DNA from: Streptomyces sp. NBC_01262
GTDB taxonomy: Bacteria; Actinomycetota; Actinomycetes; Streptomycetales; Streptomycetaceae
Assembly: GCF_036226365.1 (NCBI RefSeq)
Contig: NZ_CP108462.1
Coordinates: forward strand, 3,328,501-3,392,500
Direction of reading: 5' to 3'
DNA length: 64,000 nucleotides
This document shows, piece after piece, positions 33,739 through 42,741 of this stretch. The position numbers and the translations under genes are program-made. The notes under the pieces were generated by a model, which saw only the letters and a program-made list of their open reading frames with translations, was not told the origin of the DNA and did no database searches. Numbering within the stretch: the stretch's first letter is position 1; each line of letters begins with the position of its first letter.

Positions 33739-35381
33739 AGGACGGCGTGAACGGCGTCGCGCTCGCCGTCTTCATCATCTTCTTCCTGGCCGTCACGGTG
33801 ATGGGCTTCTACGCCGCCCGCTGGCGCAAGGCCGACAACGCCCTCCACCTGGACGAGTGGGGTCTGGGCGGCCGCTCCTTCGGCTCCTGGGTCACCTGGT
33901 TCCTGCTCGGTGGCGACCTCTACACCGCGTACACCTTCGTCGCCGTCCCGGCCGCCGTCTACGCGGCGGGCGCCGCGGGCTTCTTCGCCGTCCCGTACAC
34001 GATCCTCGTCTACCCGCTGATCTTCACCTTCCTGCCCCGGCTGTGGTCCGTCTCCCACAAGCACGGCTACGTCACCACCTCCGACTTCGTGCGCGGCCGC
34101 TTCGGCTCCAAGAGCCTGTCGCTGGCGGTCGCGATCACCGGCATCCTCGCCACGATGCCCTACATCGCCCTCCAGCTGGTCGGCATCCAGGCCGTCCTCG
34201 ACGTGATGGGCGTCGGCGGCGGGGCGTCGGGCAACTGGTTCGTCAAGGACCTCCCGCTGCTCATCGCCTTCGGCGTCCTGGCGGCGTACACGTACTCCTC
34301 CGGGCTGCGGGCGCCCGCCCTGATCGCCTTCGTCAAGGACACCCTGATCTACATCGTCATCGCGGTGGCGATCATCTACATCCCGTACAAGCTCGGTGGC
34401 TTCGACGACATCTTCGCCAAGGCGGGTGACGCGTACGCCCAGGTCAACCCCGCCACCGGCAAGCCGCGCGGCGCCCTGGCGCCCGGCGAGGGCGCCCAGT
34501 GGGCGTACGGGACGCTGGCGATGGGCTCGGCCCTGGCCCTGTTCATGTACCCGCACTCGGTGACGGCCGTGCTGTCCGGCAGGAGCCGCAACGTGATCCG
34601 CCGCAACACGACCGTGCTGCCGCTGTACTCGCTGATGCTCGGGCTGCTGGCGATGCTCGGGTTCATGGCCCTGGCGAGCGGCGTCGGGAAGGGCGTCACC
34701 GGCTTCAACGGCCAGCTCGCGATCCCGCAGCTCTTCGAGAACATGTTCCCGTCGTGGTTCGCGGGGGTCGCCTTCGCCGCGATCGGCATCGGCGCGCTGG
34801 TCCCGGCCGCGATCATGTCCATCGCCGCCGCCAATCTCTTCACCCGCAACATCTACAAGGACTTCATCAAGCCCGACGCCACGCCCGAGCAGGAGACCAA
34901 GGTCAGCAAGGGTGTCTCCCTGCTGGTCAAGGTCGGCGCCCTCGTCTTCGTCCTCACGATGGACAAGACGGTCGCCATCAACTTCCAGCTCCTCGGCGGC
35001 ATCTGGATCCTCCAGACCTTCCCCGCCCTCGTCGGCGGCCTCTTCACCCGCTGGTTCCACCGCTGGGCCCTGCTGGCCGGCTGGGCCGTCGGCATGGCCT
35101 ACGGCACCTGGACCGCGTACGGCGTCGCCAGTCCCGCCCAGAAGCACTTCGGCGGCTCCTCCGACACGATTCCCGTGATCGGCCAGATCGGCTACATCGG
35201 CTTGACGGCCTTCCTGCTGAACGCGGCCGTGGCGGTGGCCCTCACCTTCGCCCTGCGGGCCCTCAAGGCGCCGGAGGGCCTGGACGAGACGGCTCCGGCC
35301 GACTACACGGCGGACGCGGACGATGCCGACGACGTGGGCGACACCGACGTCAAGCCGGCCGACCCGGTCCCGGTGGCCTGA
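33735..35381 (+). CDS. Sodium:solute symporter (SSS/MctP-like)
   Basis: The 548-residue protein has 13 or so membrane helices of the LeuT-fold SSS family. Visible family features are WGLGGRSFGSWVTWFLLGGD near the start, SHKHGYVTTSDFVRGRFGSK, LFMYPHSVTAVLSGRSRNVI and GALVPAAIMSIAAANLFTRN. The last resembles the sodium-site segment. Closest in character are monocarboxylate carriers (MctP) that take up lactate, pyruvate or alanine, which would fit its place beside cstA. A hydrophilic Asp-rich tail of about 35 residues ends the protein. The substrate is inferred only. Confidence 0.85.
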   Translation: MKDGVNGVALAVFIIFFLAVTVMGFYAARWRKADNALHLDEWGLGGRSFGSWVTWFLLGGDLYTAYTFVAVPAAVYAAGAAGFFAVPYTILVYPLIFTFLPRLWSVSHKHGYVTTSDFVRGRFGSKSLSLAVAITGILATMPYIALQLVGIQAVLDVMGVGGGASGNWFVKDLPLLIAFGVLAAYTYSSGLRAPALIAFVKDTLIYIVIAVAIIYIPYKLGGFDDIFAKAGDAYAQVNPATGKPRGALAPGEGAQWAYGTLAMGSALALFMYPHSVTAVLSGRSRNVIRRNTTVLPLYSLMLGLLAMLGFMALASGVGKGVTGFNGQLAIPQLFENMFPSWFAGVAFAAIGIGALVPAAIMSIAAANLFTRNIYKDFIKPDATPEQETKVSKGVSLLVKVGALVFVLTMDKTVAINFQLLGGIWILQTFPALVGGLFTRWFHRWALLAGWAVGMAYGTWTAYGVASPAQKHFGGSSDTIPVIGQIGYIGLTAFLLNAAVAVALTFALRALKAPEGLDETAPADYTADADDADDVGDTDVKPADPVPVA

Positions 35382-35386
35382 GTTCC

Positions 35387-35415
35387 GGGGTCCGGGGGCG
35401 CTGCCCCTGGACCCC
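35387..35415. terminator. Bidirectional hairpin between the symporter and the GlxA-type regulator
   Basis: GGGGTCCGGGGGC (35387-35399) pairs with GCCCCTGGACCCC (35403-35415) with one non-Watson-Crick pair and a 3-nt loop, 6 bp after the symporter stop and just beyond the convergent regulator stop. Confidence 0.75.
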
Positions 35416-35423
35416 GGCCCCGG

Positions 35424-36389
35424 CTAACCCGCCGGGACCCGGAAGGTGCGCCGGTACGCCTGCGGGGTCGTGCCCACCCACCGTCCGAAGTGATGCCGCA
35501 GGGTCGCCGCGTTGCCGAACCCCGCGCGCGCGGCGATCGCGTCGACCGTGTCGTCCGTCCCCTCCAGCAACTCCCGGGCGAGCAGCACCCGCTGCCCGAG
35601 CAGCCAGCGGTACGGCGTGGTCCCGGTCTCCTGCTGGAACTTGCGCGCGAAGGTGCGCGGCGACATGTGGGCGCGCTCCGCCAACTCCTCCACCGTCACC
35701 TCACGGTCGAGGTGCCGCTCCATCCACCCGAGGACCTCGCCCACCGTGTCGCACTGCGTGCGGCTGGGCACCGGCCGGTCGACGTACTGCGCCTGGCCGC
35801 CCTCCCGGTGCGGCGGCACGACCATCCGCCGCGCGATCGCGCTGGCGACGGCGCTGCCCTGCTCCTTGCGCACCAGGTGCAGACAGGCGTCGATACCGGC
35901 GGCGGTCCCGGCCGAGGTGATCACCGGATCCTCGTCCACGTACAGCACGTCGGGCTCGATCCGCGCGAGCGGGAAGCGCCGCGCGAGCGCGTCCGTGTGC
36001 CGCCAGTGGGTCGTGCACGCGCGCCCGTCGAGCAGTCCGGCGGCGCCGAGCACGAAGGCCCCGGAGCAGACGCTGAGCACCCGCGCGCCGCGCTCGACCG
36101 CGTCGCGCAGGGCGAGCAGCAGATCAGCCGGATACGTCTCCTGCTCCGGCAGGTTGCAGCCGGCGGGAATGGCGATGAGATCGGCTTCGGCGAGCCGGTC
36201 CAGCCGGTACGGGGTGTCGATGGTGAAGCCGCCGTACACCTGGACCGGCGACCGCTCGGCGGCGACCACGGCGAAGTCGTACACCGGCAGGCCCTGTTCG
36301 CTCCGGTCGACCCCGAAGACCTCGCAGACCACGCCGAACTCGAAGGGATGGACCCCGTCCAGGAGCACGACAGCGACGTTTTTCAGCAT
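35424..36389 (-). CDS. GlxA-type AraC-family transcriptional regulator
   Basis: The 321-residue protein joins an N-terminal DJ-1/PfpI-like domain (VAVVLLDGVHPFEFGVVCEV, with the cysteine of RVLSVCSGAFVLGAAGLLDG at the nucleophile elbow) to a C-terminal AraC helix-turn-helix (VTVEELAERAHMSPRTFARK and DAIAARAGFGNAATLRHHFG). GlxA-like proteins are common regulators in streptomycetes. It is near nrdAB; the NrdS regulator of S. coelicolor is also AraC-like but is encoded downstream of nrdB there, so I do not equate them. ATG 36389 is used. Confidence 0.85.
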   Translation of the reverse strand: MLKNVAVVLLDGVHPFEFGVVCEVFGVDRSEQGLPVYDFAVVAAERSPVQVYGGFTIDTPYRLDRLAEADLIAIPAGCNLPEQETYPADLLLALRDAVERGARVLSVCSGAFVLGAAGLLDGRACTTHWRHTDALARRFPLARIEPDVLYVDEDPVITSAGTAAGIDACLHLVRKEQGSAVASAIARRMVVPPHREGGQAQYVDRPVPSRTQCDTVGEVLGWMERHLDREVTVEELAERAHMSPRTFARKFQQETGTTPYRWLLGQRVLLARELLEGTDDTVDAIAARAGFGNAATLRHHFGRWVGTTPQAYRRTFRVPAG

Positions 36390-36481
36390 GGATCCAGTGT
36401 CACACAGGAGTGGCAGGAATTCGAGGTAGTACGGCAGTCCTGCCACTCCCATCCCCGGGCCGGGAGGAGCACATTAGATGC

Positions 36482-36640
36482 ATGAACACATACCTCGCCT
36501 TCGCCGCCGTCATCGCCTTCTTCCTCGTCATCGCCGCCCCCATCCTCGTGGGCCTGGCCCACGAGCGCCGCGTCGACCGCCAGCTGCGCGCCGCCCGCGC
36601 CGCCGAGGCCGCCCGCGGCGAGTGGATCATCGCGGCCTGA
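36482..36640 (+). CDS. Small single-helix membrane protein (52 aa)
   Basis: The protein starts MNTYLAFAAVIAFFLVIAAP, a clear transmembrane helix, followed by a charged cytoplasmic helix (HERRVDRQLRAARAAEAARG) and WIIAA at the end. GGAGGAG lies about 12 nt before the ATG, somewhat far. The composition is that of a genuine small membrane protein; the overlapping frame from 36478 encodes an implausible Arg-rich peptide. Function unknown. Confidence 0.6.
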   Translation: MNTYLAFAAVIAFFLVIAAPILVGLAHERRVDRQLRAARAAEAARGEWIIAA

Positions 36641-36682
36641 CCACCGAGTCCGCGTGTCGGACCCCTGCGTCAGACTGACCCG

Positions 36683-37189
36683 ATGGACATCACCATCCGC
36701 CACGCACGGCCCGAGGAACTCGCGGCCGTCGGAGAGCTCACCGCACGGGCGTACGCGGCCGTGCTTCCCGAGGGCGACAGCTACCTGGAGGTACTGCGCG
36801 ACGCCCGGCACCGCGCCGAGCACACCGAACTGCTGGTCGCCGTGGACACGGCGGACGGCGGGGGCGATGTGCTCGGCAGTGTCGCGTTCGTGCCCCACGG
36901 CTCGCCCTATACGGAGGTCGCCCGGGACGGCGAGGGCGAGTTCCGGATGCTGGCCGTGGACCCGGCGCACCAGGGCCGGGGCGCGGCCGACGCGCTGGTG
37001 CGGGCATGCGTGAACCGGGCCCGGGAGCTCGGTATGTCCCGGATCGTCATATCGACCGGCCCGCGCATGCACACCGCCCACCGGCTCTACGAACGCCTCG
37101 GCTTCAGCCGCCTGCCCGAGCGGGACTGGACCCCGGTGCCGGGTATCACGCTGCGCTGCTATTCCCTGGAGCTGGTCACGGATCTGTGA
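36683..37189 (+). CDS. GNAT-family N-acetyltransferase
   Basis: The 168-residue protein has a typical GNAT core: MDITIRHARPEELAAVGELT at the start, the acetyl-CoA motif FRMLAVDPAHQGRGAADALV and the helix-strand ending HTAHRLYERLGFSRLPERDW. The substrate is not indicated. It lies just upstream of the cobalamin riboswitch of nrdA, in the same orientation. Confidence 0.85.
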   Translation: MDITIRHARPEELAAVGELTARAYAAVLPEGDSYLEVLRDARHRAEHTELLVAVDTADGGGDVLGSVAFVPHGSPYTEVARDGEGEFRMLAVDPAHQGRGAADALVRACVNRARELGMSRIVISTGPRMHTAHRLYERLGFSRLPERDWTPVPGITLRCYSLELVTDL

Positions 37190-37215
37190 GCTCGGCAACA
37201 CGCCGGACACAACAT

Positions 37216-37390
37216 CTGGTGGTGCTTCCGTAGGGCACCACTAGATGTATGCTCAACAGCGCTGCCACCGCAGGGGAATCCGGTGAGAATCCGGAGCTGC
37301 CCCGCAACGGTGAGCGGGCCGTGTTCCTGCGCGCCCGCAAGTCCGGCCGCCTGCCGGCAGCGCACCCGAGAACCCATTCCCGGGTGCCGT
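37216..37390 (+). ncRNA. Cobalamin (B12) riboswitch controlling nrdAB
   Basis: The conserved core is visible at about 37270-37320 as GGGGAATCCGGTGAGAATCC, then GCTGCCCCGCAACGG, and the B12 box AAGTCCGGCCGCCTGCCGGC at 37339-37358. A hairpin GGTGGTGC...GCACCACT (about 37218-37242) opens the element, and GCACCCG...CGGGTGC (37362-37387) closes it and could be part of the expression platform. B12 would repress nrdAB so that the B12-dependent class II reductase is used instead, as is known in S. coelicolor. Confidence 0.9.
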
Positions 37391-37462
37391 CATGTCCGGG
37401 CCTCGCGGATTGGGCCGGTGGACGCGCCGCGGCATGCCCTGCTGCCCGTGTGCGCTCACCTT

Positions 37463-37487
37463 CCCTCGTGCGGCCGCCGTACGAGGG
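37463..37487 (+). promoter_or_regulatory. Hairpin overlapping the nrdA ribosome binding site
   Basis: CCCTCGT (37463-37469) pairs with ACGAGGG (37481-37487); the right arm overlaps the nrdA Shine-Dalgarno GAGGGAGAG (37483-37491). It could sequester the site as the riboswitch output. Confidence 0.45.
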
Positions 37488-37498
37488 AGAGAGCACAC

Positions 37499-39883
37499 GT
37501 GACCATCGCGCCCGCCGCACCGCCTGCCTCAGCAGAAGCCCCTTCCGTGGGAACCGCCGCTGCGGGAACCGCTTCTGTGGGAACCGACCTGCTGCGCATC
37601 CTGACGGAGCTCACCGCCGACCTCCCCGACGCCGACCCCGGCCGGGTCGCCGCCGCCGTGCTGCGTGGTCGCAGCGCCGGAGCCGACGAAGCCGAGCTGC
37701 GCATGCTGGCCATCGAGTCTGCCGCCGGTCTCATCTCCGAGGACCCGCAGTACTCCCGGCTCGCCGCGCGCCTGCTCACCCGCGCCATCGCCGACGAGGC
37801 GGCCGGACAGGGCGTCACCTCCTTCACCACCTCCATCGCGGTCGGCCACCGCGAGGGTCTGATCGCCGACGGCACCGCCGAATTCGTGCATGCGCACGCC
37901 GCCCGCCTGAACGCGCTGATCGACCCGACCGCCGACGACCTGTTCGGCTATTTCGGCCTGCGCACGCTGCACAGCCGCTACCTGCTGCGCCACCCCATCA
38001 CCCGCCAGGTCATCGAGACCCCGCAGCACTTCCTCCTGCGGGTCGCCTCCGGCCTCGCCGAGGACCACAGCGCCCGCGCCGCCGACGAAGTAGCCGCGCT
38101 CTACGCCCTGATGAGCCGCCTGGACTACCTCCCCAGTTCACCGACGCTCTTCAACTCCGGCACCCGGCACCCCCAGATGTCGTCCTGCTACCTCCTGGAC
38201 TCCCCCCTCGACGAGCTGGACTCCATCTACGACCGCTACCACCAGGTCGCCCGCCTGTCCAAGCACGCCGGCGGCATCGGCCTGTCGTACAGCCGCATCC
38301 GCTCCCGCGGCTCCCTCATCCGGGGCACCAACGGCCACTCCAACGGCATCGTCCCGTTCCTGAAGACCCTGGACGCCTCGGTCGCCGCCGTGAACCAGGG
38401 CGGCCGGCGCAAGGGCGCCGCCGCGGTCTACCTGGAGACCTGGCACTCCGACATCGAGGAGTTCCTGGAGCTGCGCGACAACACCGGTGAGGACGCCCGG
38501 CGTACGCACAACCTCAACCTCGCGCACTGGATCCCCGACGAGTTCATGCGCCGGGTCGACACCGACGGCCAGTGGTCGCTGTTCTCCCCCTCCGACGTCC
38601 CCGAGCTGGTCGACCTGTGGGGCGAGGAGTTCGACGCGGCGTACCGCAAGGCCGAGGCGGCCGGCCTCGCCCAGAAGACCATGCCCGCCCGGGACCTGTA
38701 CGGCCGCATGATGCGCACCCTCGCGCAGACCGGCCAGGGCTGGATGACCTTCAAGGACGCCTCCAACCGCACCGCCAACCAGACCGCCGAGCCGGGCCAC
38801 ACGGTCCACTCCTCCAACCTGTGCACCGAGATCCTGGAGGTGACGGACGACGGGGAGACCGCAGTCTGCAACCTCGGCTCGGTCAACCTGGGCGCCTTCG
38901 TGGTGGATGGCGACATCGACTGGGAGCGCCTGGACGCCACCGTCCGCACCGCCGTGACCTTCCTCGACCGGGTCGTCGACATCAACTTCTACCCGACCGA
39001 GCAGGCCGGGCGCTCCAACTCCCGCTGGCGCCCCGTCGGCCTGGGCGCGATGGGCCTGCAGGACGTCTTCTTCAAGCTCCGGCTGCCCTTCGACTCCGCC
39101 GAGGCCAAGGCCCTGTCCACCAAGCTCGCCGAGCGCATCATGCTCACCGCCTACGAGGCCTCGGCGGACCTCGCCGAGCGCAACGGCCCCCTGCCCGCCT
39201 GGGAGAAGACCCGCACGGCGCAGGGTGTCCTACACCCCGACCACTTCGGCGTGACCGCGAGCTGGCCCGAGCGCTGGGACGCCCTGCGCGCGCGCATCGC
39301 GAAAACCGGCATGCGCAACTCGCTTCTGCTGGCGATCGCGCCCACCGCCACCATCGCCTCGATCGCCGGTGTCTACGAGTGCATCGAGCCGCAGGTCTCC
39401 AACCTCTTCAAGCGCGAGACGCTCTCCGGTGAGTTCCTCCAGGTCAACTCCTACCTCGTGGACGACCTCAAGAGGCTCGGCGTGTGGGACACCCAGACCC
39501 GCGAGGCGCTGCGCGAGGCCAACGGCTCCGTCGAGGCCTTCTCCTGGATCCCCGCCGAGGTCCGCGCCCTGTACCGCACCGCCTGGGAGCTCCCCCAGCG
39601 CGCCCTGATCGACATGGCCGCCGCCCGCACCCCGTACCTGGACCAGAGCCAGTCCCTGAACCTCTTCCTGGCCTCACCCACCATCGGCAAGCTCAGCTCG
39701 ATGTACGCGTACGCCTGGAAGCAGGGTCTGAAGACCACGTACTACCTGCGTTCCCGCCCGGCCACCCGCATCGCGCAGTCCGCGCGGGCGGCGGCCCCCA
39801 TCCCCGTACAACAGGCGGCCCCCGACGCCGACGCGATCGCCTGCTCCCTGGAAAACCCCGAGTCCTGCGAGGCCTGCCAGTAA
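37499..39883 (+). CDS. nrdA: Class Ia ribonucleotide reductase large subunit
   Basis: The 794-residue alpha subunit reduces ribonucleoside diphosphates to deoxy forms. It has an N-terminal ATP-cone-like region (DLLRILTELTADLPDADPGR), the active-site cysteine in MSSCYLLDSPLDELDS, the second substrate cysteine in TAVCNLGSVNLGA, the N-x-C-x-E motif of the radical cysteine as SNLCTEILE, and the C-terminal redox-exchange cysteines in NPESCEACQ. GTG 37499 follows GAGGGAGAG. Transcription passes through the upstream cobalamin riboswitch. It overlaps nrdB by 1 bp (TAATG). Confidence 0.95.
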   Translation: MTIAPAAPPASAEAPSVGTAAAGTASVGTDLLRILTELTADLPDADPGRVAAAVLRGRSAGADEAELRMLAIESAAGLISEDPQYSRLAARLLTRAIADEAAGQGVTSFTTSIAVGHREGLIADGTAEFVHAHAARLNALIDPTADDLFGYFGLRTLHSRYLLRHPITRQVIETPQHFLLRVASGLAEDHSARAADEVAALYALMSRLDYLPSSPTLFNSGTRHPQMSSCYLLDSPLDELDSIYDRYHQVARLSKHAGGIGLSYSRIRSRGSLIRGTNGHSNGIVPFLKTLDASVAAVNQGGRRKGAAAVYLETWHSDIEEFLELRDNTGEDARRTHNLNLAHWIPDEFMRRVDTDGQWSLFSPSDVPELVDLWGEEFDAAYRKAEAAGLAQKTMPARDLYGRMMRTLAQTGQGWMTFKDASNRTANQTAEPGHTVHSSNLCTEILEVTDDGETAVCNLGSVNLGAFVVDGDIDWERLDATVRTAVTFLDRVVDINFYPTEQAGRSNSRWRPVGLGAMGLQDVFFKLRLPFDSAEAKALSTKLAERIMLTAYEASADLAERNGPLPAWEKTRTAQGVLHPDHFGVTASWPERWDALRARIAKTGMRNSLLLAIAPTATIASIAGVYECIEPQVSNLFKRETLSGEFLQVNSYLVDDLKRLGVWDTQTREALREANGSVEAFSWIPAEVRALYRTAWELPQRALIDMAAARTPYLDQSQSLNLFLASPTIGKLSSMYAYAWKQGLKTTYYLRSRPATRIAQSARAAAPIPVQQAAPDADAIACSLENPESCEACQ

Positions 39884-40902
39884 TGAGCTCCACCACCACC
39901 GAGAAGCACCTCCTCGACCCGGGCTTCGAGCTGACCCTGCGTCCGATGCGCTACCCGGACTTCTACGAGCGCTACCGCGACGCCATCAAGAACACCTGGA
40001 CCGTGGAGGAGGTCGACCTCCACTCTGACGTCGCCGACCTCGCCAAGCTCTCCGCCGGGGAGCAGCACATGATCGGCCGCCTCGTCGCCTTCTTCGCGAC
40101 CGGCGACTCGATCGTGGCCAACAACCTGGTCCTGACCCTCTACAAGCACATCAACTCCCCCGAGGCGCGGCTGTACCTGTCGCGCCAGCTCTTCGAGGAG
40201 GCCGTGCACGTCCAGTTCTATCTGACCCTCCTGGACACCTACCTGCCCGATCCGGAGGAGCGCGCCGCCGCCTTCGACGCGGTGGAGAGCATCCCCTCCA
40301 TCCGCGAGAAGGCCCAGTTCTGCTTCAAGTGGATCAACGAGGTCGAGAAGCTGGACTCGCTCCAGACCAAGGCCGACCGCCGCCGCTTCCTGCTCAACCT
40401 GATCTGCTTCGCGGCCTGCATCGAGGGCCTGTTCTTCTACGGCGCCTTCGCGTACGTGTACTGGTTCCGCTCCCGCGGCCTGCTGCACGGCCTGGCCACC
40501 GGCACCAACTGGGTCTTCCGCGACGAGTCCATGCACATGGACTTCGCCTTCCATGTCGTCGACACCGTCCGCCGGGAGGAGCCCGACCTCTTCGACGACG
40601 ACATGGCCAAGGAGGTCACCGGCATGCTGGAGGAGGCCGTAGAGGCCGAGCTCCAGTTCGCCCGCGACCTGTGCGGCGAGGGCCTGCCCGGCATGAACAC
40701 CGAGTCGATGCGCGAGTATCTCCAGTGCGTCGCCGACCAGCGCCTCGTACGCCTCGGGCTGCCCGCCCGCTACGGCTCGGAGAACCCTTTCTCCTTCATG
40801 GAGCTCCAGAACGTCCAGGAGCTGACCAACTTCTTCGAGCGCCGCGCCTCCGCGTACCAGGTCGCCGTCGAAGGCTCGGTCTCCTTCGACGACGACTTCT
40901 GA
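39883..40902 (+). CDS. nrdB: Class Ia ribonucleotide reductase small subunit
   Basis: The 339-residue beta subunit houses the di-iron tyrosyl-radical cofactor. Metal ligands are visible with the E. coli spacing: Asp75 (FATGDSIVANN), Glu106 and His109 in FEEAVHVQFY, with the radical tyrosine at 113, and the second half in FRDESMHMDFAF (Glu/His). An ACIEGLFFYG segment supplies another glutamate. The C-terminus SVSFDDDF is the peptide that docks onto NrdA. Translation is coupled to nrdA through TAATG. A 14-bp hairpin terminator follows. Confidence 0.95.
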   Translation: MSSTTTEKHLLDPGFELTLRPMRYPDFYERYRDAIKNTWTVEEVDLHSDVADLAKLSAGEQHMIGRLVAFFATGDSIVANNLVLTLYKHINSPEARLYLSRQLFEEAVHVQFYLTLLDTYLPDPEERAAAFDAVESIPSIREKAQFCFKWINEVEKLDSLQTKADRRRFLLNLICFAACIEGLFFYGAFAYVYWFRSRGLLHGLATGTNWVFRDESMHMDFAFHVVDTVRREEPDLFDDDMAKEVTGMLEEAVEAELQFARDLCGEGLPGMNTESMREYLQCVADQRLVRLGLPARYGSENPFSFMELQNVQELTNFFERRASAYQVAVEGSVSFDDDF

Positions 40903-40922
40903 TCTGGCACGCTGGTCAGGTC

Positions 40923-40957
40923 GTCAGCCCCGCCCGGTTGCGTCGGGCGGGGCTGAC
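40923..40957. terminator. Bidirectional terminator between nrdB and the multicopper oxidase gene
   Basis: GTCAGCCCCGCCCG (40923-40936) and CGGGCGGGGCTGAC (40944-40957) form a perfect 14-bp stem with a 7-nt loop between two convergent genes. Confidence 0.88.
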
Positions 40958-40974
40958 GCGTGTGAGGGCGGCAC

Positions 40975-42465
40975 TCAGCTTTCGGTGACCATGAGGCCGG
41001 CCATCATGCCCTCGTCCTCGTGCTGGGCGAGATGGCAGTGGAGCATGTACATGTACGTGTCGTCGGCGTAGTCGGTGAACTCCATCGCGATCACGACGGT
41101 CCCGGTGCCGATGACCTCGACGGTGTCCTTCCAGCCGAGGTCGACACCGCTGGCGGCGGTTCCGTTGATCGAGATGACCTGGAACGGCACGTCGTGCAGA
41201 TGGAACGAGTGCTCCAACTGCGTGCTGTTCTTGATGGTCCAGATCTCCTTGGCGCCAACGGTCGTCATGATCATGTTGGCTTCCATGGCCGCCTCGGTGG
41301 TGCCCGCGACGCCGTTGATGAGCATGGTCGCCCCGGACTGGCCGAGGGTGATGGTGCGGGCCGTGAAACCGCTGGTGTCGTAGCGGGTGATGGTGTTGAG
41401 CGTGCTGGGCAGGTCCGCCGGGGTGTCGGAGGAGTTGTCCGTGATCGACAGGATCGGGTACGTGCCGCTGCCGCCGGCGATCCAGCCGGTGGTGATGACC
41501 GCCTGGATGGTCGGCGCGTCGGCGGCGTCGATGACGACCTCGGCGCGGGAGCCCGCGACCAGGCGGATGGTGGACACCTCGGTGGCCGAGGTGAGGTAGC
41601 CCTGCTCGGTGGCGACCTGGGTGAGGGTGGCGCCGTCGCTCCGCTGGATGGTGATGATGTCCGACAGCGAGGCGTTGAGGAAGCGCAGCCGGATGCGGCG
41701 CTTGGTCGCGGCGAAGGTGAACGTGGTGCTGTCCGCGTTGACGCCGTTGACCAGGACCGGGAAGACCAGGCCGGACGACCGGTACCCGGTGACGTCGTAC
41801 TTGACGTCGCCCGCGGCGGACGAGGCCAGGCACTGCAGGATGATCGGGATGTCGTCCACGCCGTACTCGCTGGGCAGCGCGGCCGAGGTGTCGGAGTCGT
41901 CGTCCACGATGAGCATCCCGGCCAGGCCCTGGGAGACCTGCTTGGCGGTGGTGCCCAGCGCGTGCGGGTGGTACCAGAGGGTGGCGGCTTCCTGGTTGAT
42001 CGTGAAGGCGGGGCTCCAGGTCTCGCCGCTGGCGAAGGCGACCTGCGGTCCGCCGTCGACCTTGGCGGGGACATGGGCGCCGTGCCAGTGGACGGTGGTG
42101 TCCGCGCCGAGGTTGTTGGTGACGTCCATCCGGACGCTGTCCCCGTTGGCCACCTTGATCGTCGGGCCGAGGTAGGAGCCGTTGAAGCCCGCGCTGCTGC
42201 TCGTCACCCCGCTGATCACTTCGTGGGTGCCGGTCTGCATGTCGAGCGTGTAGACGTCGACGCCGTCCGTGGTGGTCGCGCTGAGCAGAGGGGGGATGGT
42301 GAGAGCGGTGGTCGCGGTGGCCGCGGCCGCCGTACCTCCGCCCGACAGCGAGATGAGGGAAAGCGCGGAAGTAACTCCTGCGAGGGCGGTCCCGCCACCC
42401 ACTAAGCCACCGATGAACCGACGCCGGTTGAGTTGCGGACCCGCCGCAAGATCTCTTATTTCCAT
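40975..42465 (-). CDS. Tat-exported multicopper oxidase (laccase/CueO/CotA-like)
   Basis: The 496-residue enzyme has a Tat signal (NRRRFIGGLVGGGTALAGVT) followed by three cupredoxin domains. All four copper-binding motifs are seen: HWHG, WYHPH, EHSFHLHDVPF and HCHLAQHEDEGMM. The last supplies the type 1 site (Cys, two His and a Met-rich neighbour). It would oxidise phenols, Cu(I) or metal ions outside the cell with oxygen as acceptor. It is three-domain, unlike the small two-domain laccase of S. coelicolor. ATG 42465 is chosen so the twin-Arg motif lies near residue 15. It is preceded by an AT-rich leader. Confidence 0.9.
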   Translation of the reverse strand: MEIRDLAAGPQLNRRRFIGGLVGGGTALAGVTSALSLISLSGGGTAAAATATTALTIPPLLSATTTDGVDVYTLDMQTGTHEVISGVTSSSAGFNGSYLGPTIKVANGDSVRMDVTNNLGADTTVHWHGAHVPAKVDGGPQVAFASGETWSPAFTINQEAATLWYHPHALGTTAKQVSQGLAGMLIVDDDSDTSAALPSEYGVDDIPIILQCLASSAAGDVKYDVTGYRSSGLVFPVLVNGVNADSTTFTFAATKRRIRLRFLNASLSDIITIQRSDGATLTQVATEQGYLTSATEVSTIRLVAGSRAEVVIDAADAPTIQAVITTGWIAGGSGTYPILSITDNSSDTPADLPSTLNTITRYDTSGFTARTITLGQSGATMLINGVAGTTEAAMEANMIMTTVGAKEIWTIKNSTQLEHSFHLHDVPFQVISINGTAASGVDLGWKDTVEVIGTGTVVIAMEFTDYADDTYMYMLHCHLAQHEDEGMMAGLMVTES

Positions 42466-42741
42466 GAGGCGCGAGCGTGGTCCCTCTGTCTTTGAATTAC
42501 ATAAGAACAAGGTAAACTTTCCGCTGTCATCCCTGAGTTTTTCTTGGAATTGACCATGGGCAATCCGGACCTGAACACCCAGATCAGGACGAGCGGTTAT
42601 CTCACCACGGTATGAGTGCGGTGACTACCGGGACCGGTCTTTCAGGCTTTTTTCCACCGACGGTCTAGGGTGTTGCCCACAGCGCGCTGAGCATTCACGC
42701 ATTGCTTTCTGGAATATATTCGATTCCGTCAAGGAAGAGGC
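42466..42741. promoter_or_regulatory. AT-rich divergent promoter region (276 bp)
   Basis: No gene is visible. The part around 42485-42555 (GAATTACATAAGAACAAGG, GAGTTTTTCTTGGAATTGAC) has far lower GC than the window as a whole. It should contain the promoters of the multicopper oxidase (minus) and the XRE regulator (plus). AAGGAAGAGG stands before the regulator start. Confidence 0.5.

Noticed and set aside
35424..36389. Identity of the GlxA-type regulator with NrdS of the nrdABS operon
   Set aside because: NrdS is encoded downstream of nrdB in S. coelicolor, whereas here nrdB is followed by a terminator and the regulator lies upstream on the opposite strand.
36478..36678. Arg/Pro-rich 66-codon frame with a well-placed ribosome binding site
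   Set aside because: The peptide is implausible and the overlapping frame gives a clean transmembrane protein instead.
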